Of a stretch of 64,000 nucleotides of DNA, positions 24,321 to 35,744 are shown piece by piece. Location: NCBI RefSeq assembly GCF_000182925.2, contig NC_026506.1, forward strand, positions 2,418,001 through 2,482,000, in the 5' to 3' direction. Source of the stretch: Neurospora crassa OR74A. Lineage: Eukaryota > Ascomycota > Sordariomycetes > Sordariales > Sordariaceae. Numbering within the stretch: position 1 is the stretch's first letter; each line of letters opens with the position of its first letter. Below the pieces are notes generated by a model that saw only the letters and a list, made by a program, of their open reading frames with translations, ran no database searches and was not told where the DNA came from. Both the position numbers and the translations under genes were made by a program.

Positions 24321-26006
24321 TCAAGCCCTCCTCGCCTTCATATAAGCAGATAGATAATAGCCAGCGACCACGACCAGCCATCTCATCAACGCACCTTTAA
24401 CACCGCCTTTGGTACCCAAGCCCAAGAAGTACCACATCCAGTATTCGGACCCCTTAGCGACGGTCCCCTGGCGGTCAAAGTTGGGCTTCTTGTTGGTCCA
24501 GCGCTGCAGGAGCCTGAGCTCGCTCCAGTCGTACGGCATGTAGCGCACGCGCAGGAACCGGTCCATCCAGGTTGGGGTCTCGGACACGGTGCGGAAGTGG
24601 GTGAAGTTGTCGAAGCTGGCTTTGCCGCGATAGGCGCCCCAGCCGGAGTCGCCGACGCCACCGAAGGGGACCGTGTGCACGGCGCCGTGGAAGTAGGAGT
24701 CGTTGATGCAGGCGCCGCCAGAGGTCATTTCGTCGAGAACTGTAAGTGATTGGGGTAGCTTGTTAGTATAACAGACTGAATTGACATAAAAGGGGGAAGA
24801 ATCAAAGAAAAAAAGAAGCATACTCCTGTTAGTCTCCGACTTGTCACCAAACGCCATCAACGCCAACGGCGTCCGGTGCACGTTATTGGCAATGCTGAGC
24901 GCCTGGTCGAGGGTGTCCACAGGGTAAATGCTAAAGATGGGACCGAAGCTCTCTTCCTGCATCATCGGATCATCGAGACTATCCACCAACACCGCCGTCG
25001 GCTCAATGTACAGCTCGCTCTCGTCCATCTCGCCGCCCATGACGATCTTGCCCTTGGTCTCGTCCAACATCTTCTTGATTCTGTTGAAGTGCCTCGCGTT
25101 GACAATGCGTGACAGATCCGGGCTGGCCTTTGCTCCGTTGGGGAACATGTCCTTGTACGCAATCTTGAGGAACTCGATGAAAGTGTCGGCCACATCCTTG
25201 TCAACGAGCACGTAGTTATGGCTCATGCACACCTGTCCGGCGTTCAGGACCTTGCCCCACATCAGGCGGCGGGCCGCGAGCGCCAGGTTGGCCTTCTTGG
25301 TCACAAAGGCCGGGTTCCTGCCGCCCAGCTCGAGGCACACGGGCGTCAGCGTCTCGGCGGCCTTGCGGGCAATGATGGAGCCGACCTGGGCACTGCCGGT
25401 GAACATGATCTTGTCCCACTTCTCCTCCATGAGCGCGTTGGTCTCGGGGACACCGCCGTTGACGACGGCGAAGGCGTCGCGGTCCAGCCGGCTCTCGATC
25501 ATTTCCTTCATGGCCATGGCGCACGCGGGGGTCAGCTCGGAGGGCTTGATGACGGCCGTGCAGCCGGCGCCAATGGCGCCCACGAGCGGGGCCAGCACCA
25601 GCTGGATGGGGAAGTTGTAAGGGCCGATGATGAGGACGGTTCCCAAAGGTTCCTTTTTGACGCGGAAGTTCATCATCGAGTAGGTGACGGGCAGATCCTT
25701 GAGCTTCTCCGTCTTGGCAAACGTCTCGAGGTTGTTGATCATGTGCAGGCAGTCGTTCTTGACCCAGTCGACCTCGGTGAAGTCCGACTCATATCCGCCC
25801 TTGCGCAGGTCCTGCTGCAGCGCGGCCATGAGCGAGGCCTTGAAGTCGTCGAGAGCCCAGTAGAGCTTGCGCAGCTGGACGAGACGCCATTGCAGGTTCT
25901 TGGTCTTGTGGGAGGCAAAGGTGGCACGGGCGGTGCTGCAGACGGCGGGAATGGCGTCGAGGGGTGTGACCTCGAAGGGGGCGATTTCGACTTTGGATGC
26001 GGCCAT
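24321..26006 (-). CDS. Apocarotenal dehydrogenase YLO-1 (ALDH)
   Basis: NAD(P)-dependent aldehyde dehydrogenase. In Neurospora, YLO-1 oxidises beta-apo-4'-carotenal to neurosporaxanthin, the last step of the orange pigment pathway. Exons 26006-24824 and 24739-24321 encode 533 residues, which agrees with the YLO-1 length I remember. The intron is 84 bp (GTATGC ... TTACAG), a multiple of three without a stop, so an unspliced frame of 561 residues also exists. Splicing gives SETNRILDEMTSGGACIND, which fits the family. Visible parts are PYNFP (129-133), FTGS (202-205), catalytic Glu226 in LELGG and nucleophile Cys260 in GQVC. The last 30 or so residues include a hydrophobic segment (LMRWLVVVAGYYLSAYM), a membrane anchor as in fatty-aldehyde dehydrogenases. 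Assignment to ylo-1 rests on length, anchor and nearness of hpo. Confidence 0.85.
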   Translation of the reverse strand: MAASKVEIAPFEVTPLDAIPAVCSTARATFASHKTKNLQWRLVQLRKLYWALDDFKASLMAALQQDLRKGGYESDFTEVDWVKNDCLHMINNLETFAKTEKLKDLPVTYSMMNFRVKKEPLGTVLIIGPYNFPIQLVLAPLVGAIGAGCTAVIKPSELTPACAMAMKEMIESRLDRDAFAVVNGGVPETNALMEEKWDKIMFTGSAQVGSIIARKAAETLTPVCLELGGRNPAFVTKKANLALAARRLMWGKVLNAGQVCMSHNYVLVDKDVADTFIEFLKIAYKDMFPNGAKASPDLSRIVNARHFNRIKKMLDETKGKIVMGGEMDESELYIEPTAVLVDSLDDPMMQEESFGPIFSIYPVDTLDQALSIANNVHRTPLALMAFGDKSETNRSMLLFFFDSSPFYVNSVCYTNKLPQSLTVLDEMTSGGACINDSYFHGAVHTVPFGGVGDSGWGAYRGKASFDNFTHFRTVSETPTWMDRFLRVRYMPYDWSELRLLQRWTNKKPNFDRQGTVAKGSEYWMWYFLGLGTKGGVKGALMRWLVVVAGYYLSAYMKARRA

Positions 26007-27701
26007 CTTGACGGTGGTGTTGTGTGTGGTGTGCCGGTGATGTTTGGGTGAGAAGAAGACGAGCTGAGCGGGTTAAGAACAACACCAACAACAACAGCGT
26101 GGACAAGGAAGCAGGGTTGGACCGAGAAGAGGTGAGACGGATAGACGGAGGGACAACGGCGGATTCAACGGTTGTACCCGTGGTGGCGGCGAAGAGTGGG
26201 GGATGGGTTGGTCGGAAAGCCCCCCTTATCTCCACGGGCACACTATTGACACAACGAGAGACCGGAAGACCGTTAGGACGAAAGGATGAAGATGATGATG
26301 ACTAGTAGTTTTGGGCGGGGCCTTTCGTCGATCTTTTGGCCCATGAAATTGTCCATTTTGGGGCCTCCCCACACCATGAAAAAGGCAGCGACAAAGTCGG
26401 TACGCCTTACGGGGTCTTATCGCTGCAACTTCTAGGTAGACCAAGGTAGCTGATAAAGGAATTGTTGCTGCTACAACCTCACACTTGGGTTGACCCCTCT
26501 CGACGCCATAACGAATCATAATTTGATCGGCCAAAGAGATTTCGATGAGACGCTGGCAATGGAACAGCAACAACCAAGAACGAGTGGGGGGTGAAGCTTG
26601 AAGCTCTCTAAACGGTAACGTGCTCGCGATAACACTAGACCGAAGCTACGAGCTGTGGAGATGTGGCTGTCAACATGACAGGGCCCTTCCTCGCTGGCAA
26701 GGGGATGTCGGTCCCCGAAGTGCTCCATCTGAACGGAATTCTGGATTAGTGCGGAAACGTGCCAACGTCTAAGTGGACAGAAGAATCAAATACTCATTTC
26801 ACAATGGGCCAAAATCTCCATCGACAGACGTCGTCTCTCAGGAGGGAAGGTATCATGCAGTTTGAACAACAAACCCAAGCATGTCCGGATTACACACATA
26901 ATTTTCACACCACGTGGGCTCTTCTCTCCATGCTCCATATCCACCAAGTCCAAGACACTCGGTGGTCGTGCTACTCTTACCTGTCATATCATATATAGGT
27001 ACTCGAGAGTGAGTGCGTTGTGAAAAGGTGGAAGACCAAGATCTACGCTGTACGTATGTGGCTGGATCGACCATGCAGTTCTGATAGGGTCTGATAGCTT
27101 TGCTGATAGTATGGTACCTTTCTGGCTAGAGTTGCCCGCTCAATTATGGGTGCCTTGCTTGAAAGATGAGCGTACAGCGCTAGCATCTATTCGATAGGCT
27201 GCTGCACTCAACTCAACTTAAGCTACCCCGCAAGGGAAGAGCGCCCGCCGTTCATGTCAGGGGCCGAGGTGGCTGTCATCATCTCAGCTGGTATTGGTCC
27301 CCTATTCTACACGATTCGTAAGATGGGATGAAGAGGGTGGTGGCCTCGTGACCATAACTATCCGAATGACCTCAATGTGTCAAATAGTGTCGTCCTGTAC
27401 AGTTTGTCAGGGGATGTAAAGAGTAGACTGCCGCGAAGCTCAACTGATCATCATCAATCATCGCTCTCATATCCGCCGGCGCCGTCGAATTATATACAAG
27501 GTTAAGACATAGTATGTATATATACATTTGCACTCTCACACAATCATGTGCCAAATCCCCAAGAGTACGTCTAAGCAAGCAAACGACAATGTGTGGTGAC
27601 AAAGAGTGGTTTTCCCTTTGTCATCGTTCGTGTCCAGTTCAAAGCAAAAGACGAGAAGCCTTCCAACTCGCTCAACCAACGCCTTCCTTCCAAAAAGACG
27701 C
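26007..27701. other. Spacer ylo-1 to DOA4-type gene
   Basis: 1.7 kb between two minus-strand genes: upstream region of ylo-1 and 3' flank of the deubiquitinase gene. Short open frames only. No promoter motif was identified with confidence. Confidence 0.55.
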
Positions 27702-30700
27702 TCAAGTACCCTGCCGCCGATAATACACCATATAAGCCGATGTGTTCCCATTTGCATACATCGCCTCCGTCAAGTCCGGCATTCCGCCATTTCCATTTCC
27801 ATTCCCATTCAGACCCGGACCACCACTTCCAATCTTCACCCTCTCCACCAAATCATCATTACACTTGAACCAATCCGTCGGGTCCTTGGACTGCTCATCC
27901 TGCACGTACGTATAGTAATGCCCGCCATTGATTCCCTGTCCCACATGTACCGTGACGGCGTAGCAATCATACTTCATGCGGCCGGCGTAGTGCGCATCGT
28001 CCGTAGTTGCCATGTCCGGATCCGGTTCGGCGCAGTACTTGGTCAGATCGAGGTCACGGATCGGGAACCGAACTTTGGTGTGGATCTTGTTGGAACCACC
28101 GCCAGAAAGGATGGAGGAGAACGAATTTCGGGACTGCCCAAAGGACGAGTTGAACCGGTTGAGACAAAAGGCAAGACGGTCAGGGAGGCGAGCAAACTTG
28201 GCCCGTCTTGTCCTGCCGGGTTGGTTGCATGTTTCGCACTTCAGGTCCGGGAAGTGTTCGGTTGCTTGGTGGCTGGCAAGAAGACGGTCAAGATCCGTGA
28301 CTCCGTAGCCATTGCCTTCGCCTCCTGTCTCGGCGGCGATGTTGAGGATCCAGACGTCGCAGGGCTGGAACATGCGGATTTCTTGCCGGCATTCGGCGTT
28401 CTGGCAGCGGGAGATGAAGACTTCTAGGCCCCGGAAGTACTTGTCAATGATAGAAGCACTGGCGTTTGAATAGTCACGCCAATAATCAATGGCATTCTGG
28501 ATCACTGTCCCGTTCTTGGGTGTATACGGCTTTTCTTCTTTGGGCGGCTTGCGGTCTCGGTGAACGTTGGTTTCGTCATGGATGTTGTCAATGATAAATG
28601 AGTAGAACTCCTGGGCATCTTGCTGCGCCGGCCCGCCAAAGATTTCCGTTTCTGGTTTCTTCCTGCCATCCGCGTTCTTGGAGTGAATAAAGTGTATATA
28701 AGCCTATGCGGTGTTAGTCTGTGAATCGTCCGCGACGGCCACATAATATCCAAATCATCACGTACCATGAGATGCTTCGCTTCCAACGATCTCAGCGTTC
28801 CCTCATCAAGCCAGTGGAATAGGCCAGCTAAATACTTGGTGAGTAATTGAGGATTTTCGTTTTTCTCATCCGCTTTCAGTGGGACTTTGTACACATCCTT
28901 CCAAACACCCGTGTACAACTCGCGAGCAAATCCAGGCGTGGCGAACATGGCTTGCAGAGAGCTGTTGGCGAAGCAGAATACACCAGGGTTGACAAGACCA
29001 GTCCTAAACTTGCGGACTTTCTCAATTCCCGATTTAAGTGACGATCTTGTTGACGTTGCCGTGGTGCTGGTGTCGGTTTCTGCTAGGCCGCTATAACTCC
29101 TACGTGGGACAGTCGGAGCCGGGCGAGTTGGAGGAGATGGTAGCGAAGAGTAAAGGTTCTGTTCGTGTACGATATGTCGAGGTAATGGGCTCGCTGGCCG
29201 AGCGGCAGCAGGGTTGATAGGTGAAGTCATGGACTCCTGTATCGTTGAAACGGAAGGGTATCTCCGCAAAAAGTCTTCCGTAGTTCTCACCGGAGTAACA
29301 ATATCGACGTTTTCTTCCCATTTTTGTACCTCCGCGAGATCTTGTATTGGCCGCGTTACGTTTCTGCGTAGACGACTTGTGAGGTTGTGGGTCAAAGGTG
29401 GCCTTGGCTGTGATCTCGCAGCGGCACTCGTGGAAGATGTCTGCAAAGCTCCGGTCCCAACTAGGTCGGTCCACGCCTCTATTCCACCTTTAAGCAACTT
29501 CAGTCGCTGTTGTGAACTTGATCCGCCGGCGTAGTCATACGCTGTAAGGGCATTGTAAAAAGTTAGGACCGCTCGTTCCTCTGGTGTCTGGGGACTCGAT
29601 ACAAGGCGTTTGGACCGCTGGTCGTAGAAAACAATCAGGTCAAAATCATGCCGTCTCTCAAAACGCTGCTGTTCGGCTTGCGGTGCCAATACCATGCTCT
29701 CTGCTATATCGCTGGCAGAAATATCTGGCCTCATCAGCACTTCATTTTCGACACATATTGTTGCCTGTGACATGACATGGCCCTCATCGTACTCGTCACG
29801 ACTTCTGATGTCAACGACGAGAATCGACACGTCCCTAGCGCCAACTCTCATGTAGCGCTCAAGCTCCTCGGCCGAGATAGTATCACCATCGGGTATAGCA
29901 GGCTTTGGTCTCATCTTTGGACTTGTAACAGGTGGTCCAGAAACAAGACCTTCATCGGACGTACGGGGTCTGCCATTCCTATTCATGCCAGTGGCTGATG
30001 CCGTTGAGCCCTTTCTGGTAAACATGGCACGAGGAGCGCTAGATGGAAGCTCGGCTGCCTCATTGGACACTGTACCTCGTGGCGGGTTGTAGATAGCAGC
30101 TGGTACGCGAGGTAAATCCGCTAGAGCGGTAGCAGGAGGAACACTCGGTACTTGTGACCTCGGGGGGTCACGCGGTGCCGGTGGGTTTATTGGCATTATG
30201 GGCTGCGGAATGGGCTGTGTCCGAATTCGAGGATCCTGTATTGTTGTTGTTGTGTTGGCAGGACTCGGGGTACTGGCGGTGTATGCTCGAAGCTTTGCGA
30301 AGCGAAGAGCGAGGTCCTGAGCTGCATTGTTGGTAGGAGTTGTCGCCGGACCGCCGGAGTGTTGAAGCGCATGACCGTGGAGAGCCTGAGGTTTGGGGTG
30401 TACGGCTGGCTTGGACCTCCCGGGCGACGGCCATGACTGATCTGGCAAAGCATACGTACTTTGTCGGGGCGAGCTATAGACCGAACTGTCGGGACTCGTG
30501 GTATTTGACGAGAAGTTGGAATGTGATCTCGTATGTCCGTGTCCGACCCCGACACTGGACGTTTTTTGTTGATTTGGGCTTCCTAGTAGTGGCTGGACAC
30601 CCGTTCGGGCATTATCTTGTTTGATCTGCTCTTTGATCTTGTCGAAGTCGCTTAACAGGCTCTTGATCTGTCGGAGCAGATGTTGATGTCGCATATATAC

Positions 30701-31114
30701 GTTCGGTCGGCTTCGATCCAGCAGCGCCCAGTCCTTATTCTTCGGGATGATATCCAGAGCTATAATGTTGGCCTTGATGTATGACCTGAAGGCCATGTCA
30801 ATCCTACCAAAGGACTGGAAGGCTTTGGCTTGCTGGAGTGCTTCTTCGGCGAGCCTGAGAGCACTGTCGATCGGGGTCGCGGGGTCTATGCTGACTGTAA
30901 CAGCCTTGAGGTCGTCCAGATGCGGCATTGGTGGTCGTTTGCTTCCTCCGGTCCCTGGCCCATATCCTCCCCCTCCTCCCCCTCCCCCTCCGTTGATTGT
31001 CCGGTTCTGTCCACCATCTTGTGTGCCGTCCCAACCTCCTGTTATGTGGCCATTCTGCCCGTTGACGGAATGCGCAGGTGTTGCATGGTTGACCATGGTC
31101 GCAGATCCAGCCAT
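27702..31114 (-). CDS. DOA4/UBP4-type ubiquitin hydrolase
   Basis: Ubiquitin-specific protease that in yeast (Doa4) strips ubiquitin from cargo at the endosome. Exons 31114-28766 and 28703-27702 encode 1116 residues. The 62 bp intron starts GTACGT and ends CATAG, and splicing restores HLMAYIHFIH. Order: helical MIT-like N terminus (about 20-130), long S/P/T-rich linker, rhodanese-like domain (about 410-560; ILVVDIRSRDEYDEGHV), second linker, then the USP core from about 700. The Cys box reads GLVNPGVFCFANS (catalytic Cys near 713), the His box GGHYYTYV (about 1040), and two Cys pairs (CQNAEC, CETC) suit a zinc ribbon. Rhodanese plus USP is the Doa4/Ubp5 layout. The usual oxyanion Asn, two before the Cys, is Val here. 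The first in-frame ATG is 31114. VPS27 lies divergent upstream. Confidence 0.87.
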
Positions 31115-32456
31115 GTGCAGTCCCTGGTATGGATGATGTCTGTTGGCGCACTGGGGGCGCAAATCGCAAAGCCTTGAAGTCGAGTTGCTACGGCGCGTCG
31201 TGGATGCTCAAGTATGCGCCCGCAAAGGGTGGCGGTTCAGTTATATAACGACAGTCAAGCGCGTTCGCAGGTGTTATGGACAGTATTTCGCTATGTCGTC
31301 AAGCTTTCCTGGCCTCGTCGTTGGCTTGAATCAGGGAAAGAATGGGTGGTTCGTGGAGAGGATGGACAGGATGACGACTGCGGTTCGAAGGCGGTAGGTA
31401 CCATGAGTGGCAGCCTGTGATTCCTACTTCTTGGCACACGAATCTTGCAACTGGAGGGATGGTCAGCGGAGCGAATCGGTGACCGGTTCCCGCGCGTTTC
31501 GTTCGGTTGCTCGGTTGAACTGAACTGTTTCTTTGCGTAAATCATTCCATGGTTAATATGGAGGAGGCAGAAGGTGTTCGGCCAAGGAAAGCGTTACGGT
31601 CAGTCCGTCTCTGGTGGGTTTCTTGGTGGGGGTTGTTGACTTGGGTTGTTGTCACTGGGAACTTCCTGGGCCTGGACTCCCCGAGTGTTGATGGGGACAC
31701 AACAGGGGCAAGGGCACCTCAGCCGAGTGCGTCATTGGGAGGGGACGGACGGGTTTGGATGGCTTCCTCTCACAAGTCCCTTCAGCGGCCATGTTATTCC
31801 TCTAGCGCGGTACATTAGGTACAAGCTGCTATAATCCAGCTTGAACTCCTCTATCTCTATCTGTCAATTGCCGCTCACTAACACAGCGGCCAGGCCAGGG
31901 GAACCCAAGTCGCCTCCCTCCGTGGAAACGACAAGACCCCGCAGCTCCGGGACATGGGGGAGGTACGTACCCCGGCCCTTGGATGCGCTACAGGCACTGG
32001 GTCACCTTGGGGGCTTGGGCCGCGGCAGAGCATGGATGGTCGGGGCTCATGCCGCCTGTCATACGCAACCTAACCAACGGGCAGGCAGAAACGACCTACC
32101 TAGCAACTGCAGGCACTCGTTGTCAGTGGCTGGGAGAGGTATCCTTCCTGCCATCTCCTACCATACTTGCCGTCTTCCTGCTCCAAGTCAGCATCGTATC
32201 TTGGTCGACATCGGTCCGTTGATACTACATCATTGGCCGAAGTAGCTACTCGGCAACCCAGTATAGTACTGGATGCCTTTTTGGAAACAGAACGGACTTT
32301 GAATCATTCGGCTGGTCAACAACGACAACTACCTACCCAACCACTCGAAATACCCTCCCGCCTTCACCACGCGACACGGCGATATCATCCCCATCTCCAG
32401 GCTGTCCAGTTTGACGGTAAACACCAAAAGCGCGTACTCGAGATAGCCTGTCCAAA
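31115..32456. promoter_or_regulatory. Divergent promoter region DOA4-type / VPS27
   Basis: 1.34 kb between two endosomal sorting genes that point away from each other. Only short open frames are present. GGTACGTACC, a palindromic word, lies at about 31963. No specific operator is assigned. Confidence 0.55.
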
Positions 32457-34880
32457 ATGATGAGTTGGTGGTCTTCGGGGGCCAACACTGCCCTTGACGA
32501 GCAGATAGAAAAGGCCACCAGTAGCAGCTTGTATGTTGTGTCGTCCCGCGGTTCCCTGCTCGCTTTTGGTACGAGCCTCTGTCTAACCCGTCCGGTTCCT
32601 CATGTAGGGAAGATATCGCACTCAACCTCGAGATCTCCGATGTCATTCGCTCCAAGACCGTCCAGCCCAAGGAGGCCATGCGCTCGCTCAAGAAGCGCAT
32701 CAACCACAAGAACCCAAACACACAACTGAGCGCCCTCAACGTATGCCCACCGCTACAAGCGTACCCCGCGCCTCAGGCCGCGTCATGCTAACAGGCACCA
32801 GCTTACCGATACATGCGTCAAAAATGGCGGCGCACATTTCCTTGCCGAAATCGCCTCGCGCGAGTTCATGGAGAACCTGGTAGGCCTTCTCAAGGCCGTG
32901 GGTCCCGCCGCTCCGAACCCCGACGTCCGAAACAAGATCCTCGACTTGATCCAATCATGGGCCATGGCTGCCGAGGGCCGCTACGAACTGTCATATATTG
33001 GGGAGGTCTACAAGACGCTTCAGAGGGAGGGCTATTCTTTCCCACCCAAGCCTACGGTAGCAAGCAGCATGATCGATAGTAGCGCGGTAGGTGTTACTTA
33101 CAGACGGCTTTGTGACCATGTGCCAGAGCTAACTAGGAACAACCACAGCCTCCCGAATGGGTTGACTCGGACGTGTGTATGAGATGTCGGACCGCCTTCA
33201 CGTTTACCAACAGAAAGCACCACTGTCGCAACTGCGGCAACTGCTTCGACCAGCAATGCTCGAGTAAATCCCTTCCGCTCCCCCATCTCGGAATTATGCA
33301 GGCAGTCCGTGTGGACGATGGCTGCTACGCAAAACTCACCGACAAGGGCGGGAAATCCGGAGGGTCCGACCGAAAGCACCATTCATCAAGCCGCCATCAC
33401 CACCATCACCACAAACACAAGAGCTCTTCGTCGATGCAGCCGCGTGACGCTCGAGTGGACGATAGTTTTGACGAAGACCTAAAGAGGGCTTTGGCTATGA
33501 GTCTGGAGGAAGTAAAGAGTTACTCTCGCGGTCACTCGGAACCAGCGAACAGCACACAATACAAACCGGATAAGCAGTCTACTTCGGTTTCCAAGATTGC
33601 GGAGGAGGAAGATGAGGATCTTAAGGCTGCCATTGCCGCCTCGCTCGCGGATATGGAGGAGCAGAAGAAGAGACATGCAGCCGCCCTCAAGGAACAGACT
33701 TCCAACGTCGGAAGCTCTTCCTCGGCTGCCCCCTTTACGCTTCCAAAGAACGATTACGAGCTCACTCCCGTGGAAGCCGAAAACATCAACCTTTTTGCTA
33801 CTTTGGTGGATCGTCTTCAAACGCAGCCACCCGGGACTATCTTGCGCGAACCCCAGATCCAGGAGCTTTACGATTCTATTGGCGCCCTACGACCGAAGCT
33901 TGCCCGCACATATGGGGAGACGATGAGTAAACATGGTAAGTTGTGCCTATTTTCTGGATAGGCGGTCCAAGCTAACCTGAAAAGATACCCTTCTTGACCT
34001 ACATGCGAAACTGTCGACTGTCGTCCGTTATTATGATCGAATGCTTGAGGAACGTTTATCCAAGGCATACGGCCAACACAGCATTGGCGGGTACAATCTC
34101 CCGGCTCCTCGACAACCTACTGGACCCTATCCCACGTTAGACCCGAGTGCTCCCAGCGCTCCTGGGGCAGCAGAAAACTTTTATACTGGCGAGCAACAAG
34201 CAGACTACAGCCACGCACCTTACGGACAATACCCACCGCAACCACCACAGTCACAGTACATGCCATACGATAGACGAAGCTCCATGGTTGGGCCGCCGAA
34301 TCCTCAGTATCCTCAGCAGCAGATGCCACAACGGACAGGTAGCTGGGGCAATGCTCCTCCAGCTCAGGCACCACAGTACAATTATTCAGGCAACGAGGTG
34401 GCCCCTAGCCAACCGGGCCATGCTCAACAGGCGCAGCCAGGTGCACCGGAGTCAGCTCCTGGTGCGCCTAACAACGATCCGAACGCCTCATATTACTACA
34501 ATCCCGGTCAGCCTCAGCAACAACAGCAGCAGTCAGCGCAGCAAGCCCCGGCGGCAGCTCCTGACCATAGTTATCCCACCCTTCCTCAGCAAGGACATTC
34601 TTACCAGCCATCAGTGCCACAAACGCCTGCTTCTGTACCTGTCCAGCCATCGCAAACCCCACAGCAAGCCCACCAACGGGTACCACCGCCTCAGCAGGCT
34701 CCGCAACAGCCATATTGGCAGCACTCAGCCGCGCAACAGACTCCTTTACCACCTGTGTGGCAGGCTCCTCAGCAGACTACAACATATCCGGGCTATGACC
34801 AGGAAGCGTTCCCTTCGGCGCCACAGCATGCGCCAGCCCCAAAGCAGCCTGTTGTTGAGGAAGCACTTATTGAACTTTGA
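32457..34880 (+). CDS. ESCRT-0 subunit Vps27
   Basis: Ubiquitin and PI3P receptor that starts multivesicular body sorting. Five exons, 32457-32530, 32608-32740, 32802-33086, 33149-33935 and 33985-34880, encode 724 residues. All four introns have GTA(T/A/G)G donors and CTAAC-like branch points and close in frame. VHS domain about 5-155 ([20 protein letters not shown]); FYVE about 168-227 with the ligand core RKHHCRNCG; two ubiquitin-interacting motifs at about 271-287 ([13 protein letters not shown]) and 318-334 ([13 protein letters not shown]); helical core about 360-450 for Hse1 binding; then a long Q/P-rich tail. The final residues EEALIEL are a clathrin box. A natural run of six His lies at about residues 247-252. 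ATG 32457 is followed at once by a second ATG. Confidence 0.95.
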
Positions 34881-35744
34881 GTAATTGTCACTTTTGGAGA
34901 TTGTGTCATAGTAGTAGTGGTGCATTATCTGCATGGGAGGCGATATGATTGAGACAAAGGAAGATGCCATACGTATCATAAGATAGGTATGCAAATTGAA
35001 GCTGTGGCCCTCAATGGGTCCTACAAAGCACGGGTTGATTAATGATTGTACTTTTGCGTGCTCCCCCCAGTTGAATGTTACTGCTGATCAGTATTGAGGT
35101 TCCGGGGTTGATTTGGAGCTGCGGCTGACATCAACTGGACCCGCCTCGGGGTCCTTTACCCCGGGACCCGGGAACCGCAAAGTGTGGAATCCCCCACCGG
35201 GACCCATAGCCGGTCTGGCGGCATGCGGAGAACGGACCAAGATCGGATGAGACTTGAGAACCCTGAGGGTTGCCGGCCGACGACGCTGCTTCGTTGTTGG
35301 TTGTTTGGTGCGACGGTCACCTCTGATGGGCCGTATCAGAAGCTGCCAAGACTGTGATCTGGGAAGCCGGTTGACGTATTCGTTGTTCCAGATGTTGGGA
35401 TGTGCGTTTCATGAGTGACTTGTCTCCGTTGACAAGAACAACTTGTCTCGATTTCGACTCGCCCTTTATTAGTCATCTTCCTGACTACCTACCTACACTG
35501 ACTCATAGTCAACAATACTGTCCGACAGCACCGTATCTGCTTTCTTAAACCACAAATTTCCCAACTTGTTCCAAGAACAAACACCAATCCAATCTACGTA
35601 CACGTTGTCGCGAGATATCCTCCCATCTCAGCTCAGCTTCTTACAGCAACAATAACAAAAACCCGCACTCACCTCAAACCTCACCATCAACCAATTGTCC
35701 ACACACCCAACCATACCAAACCCGTACTCGCAACCACATTCAAA
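34881..35744. promoter_or_regulatory. Spacer VPS27 to phosphatase gene
   Basis: 864 bp: 3' flank of VPS27 and promoter of the next plus-strand gene. It contains TACCTACCTAC at 35486-35496 and an A/C-rich stretch just before the start codon, a common Neurospora leader composition. Confidence 0.55.
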
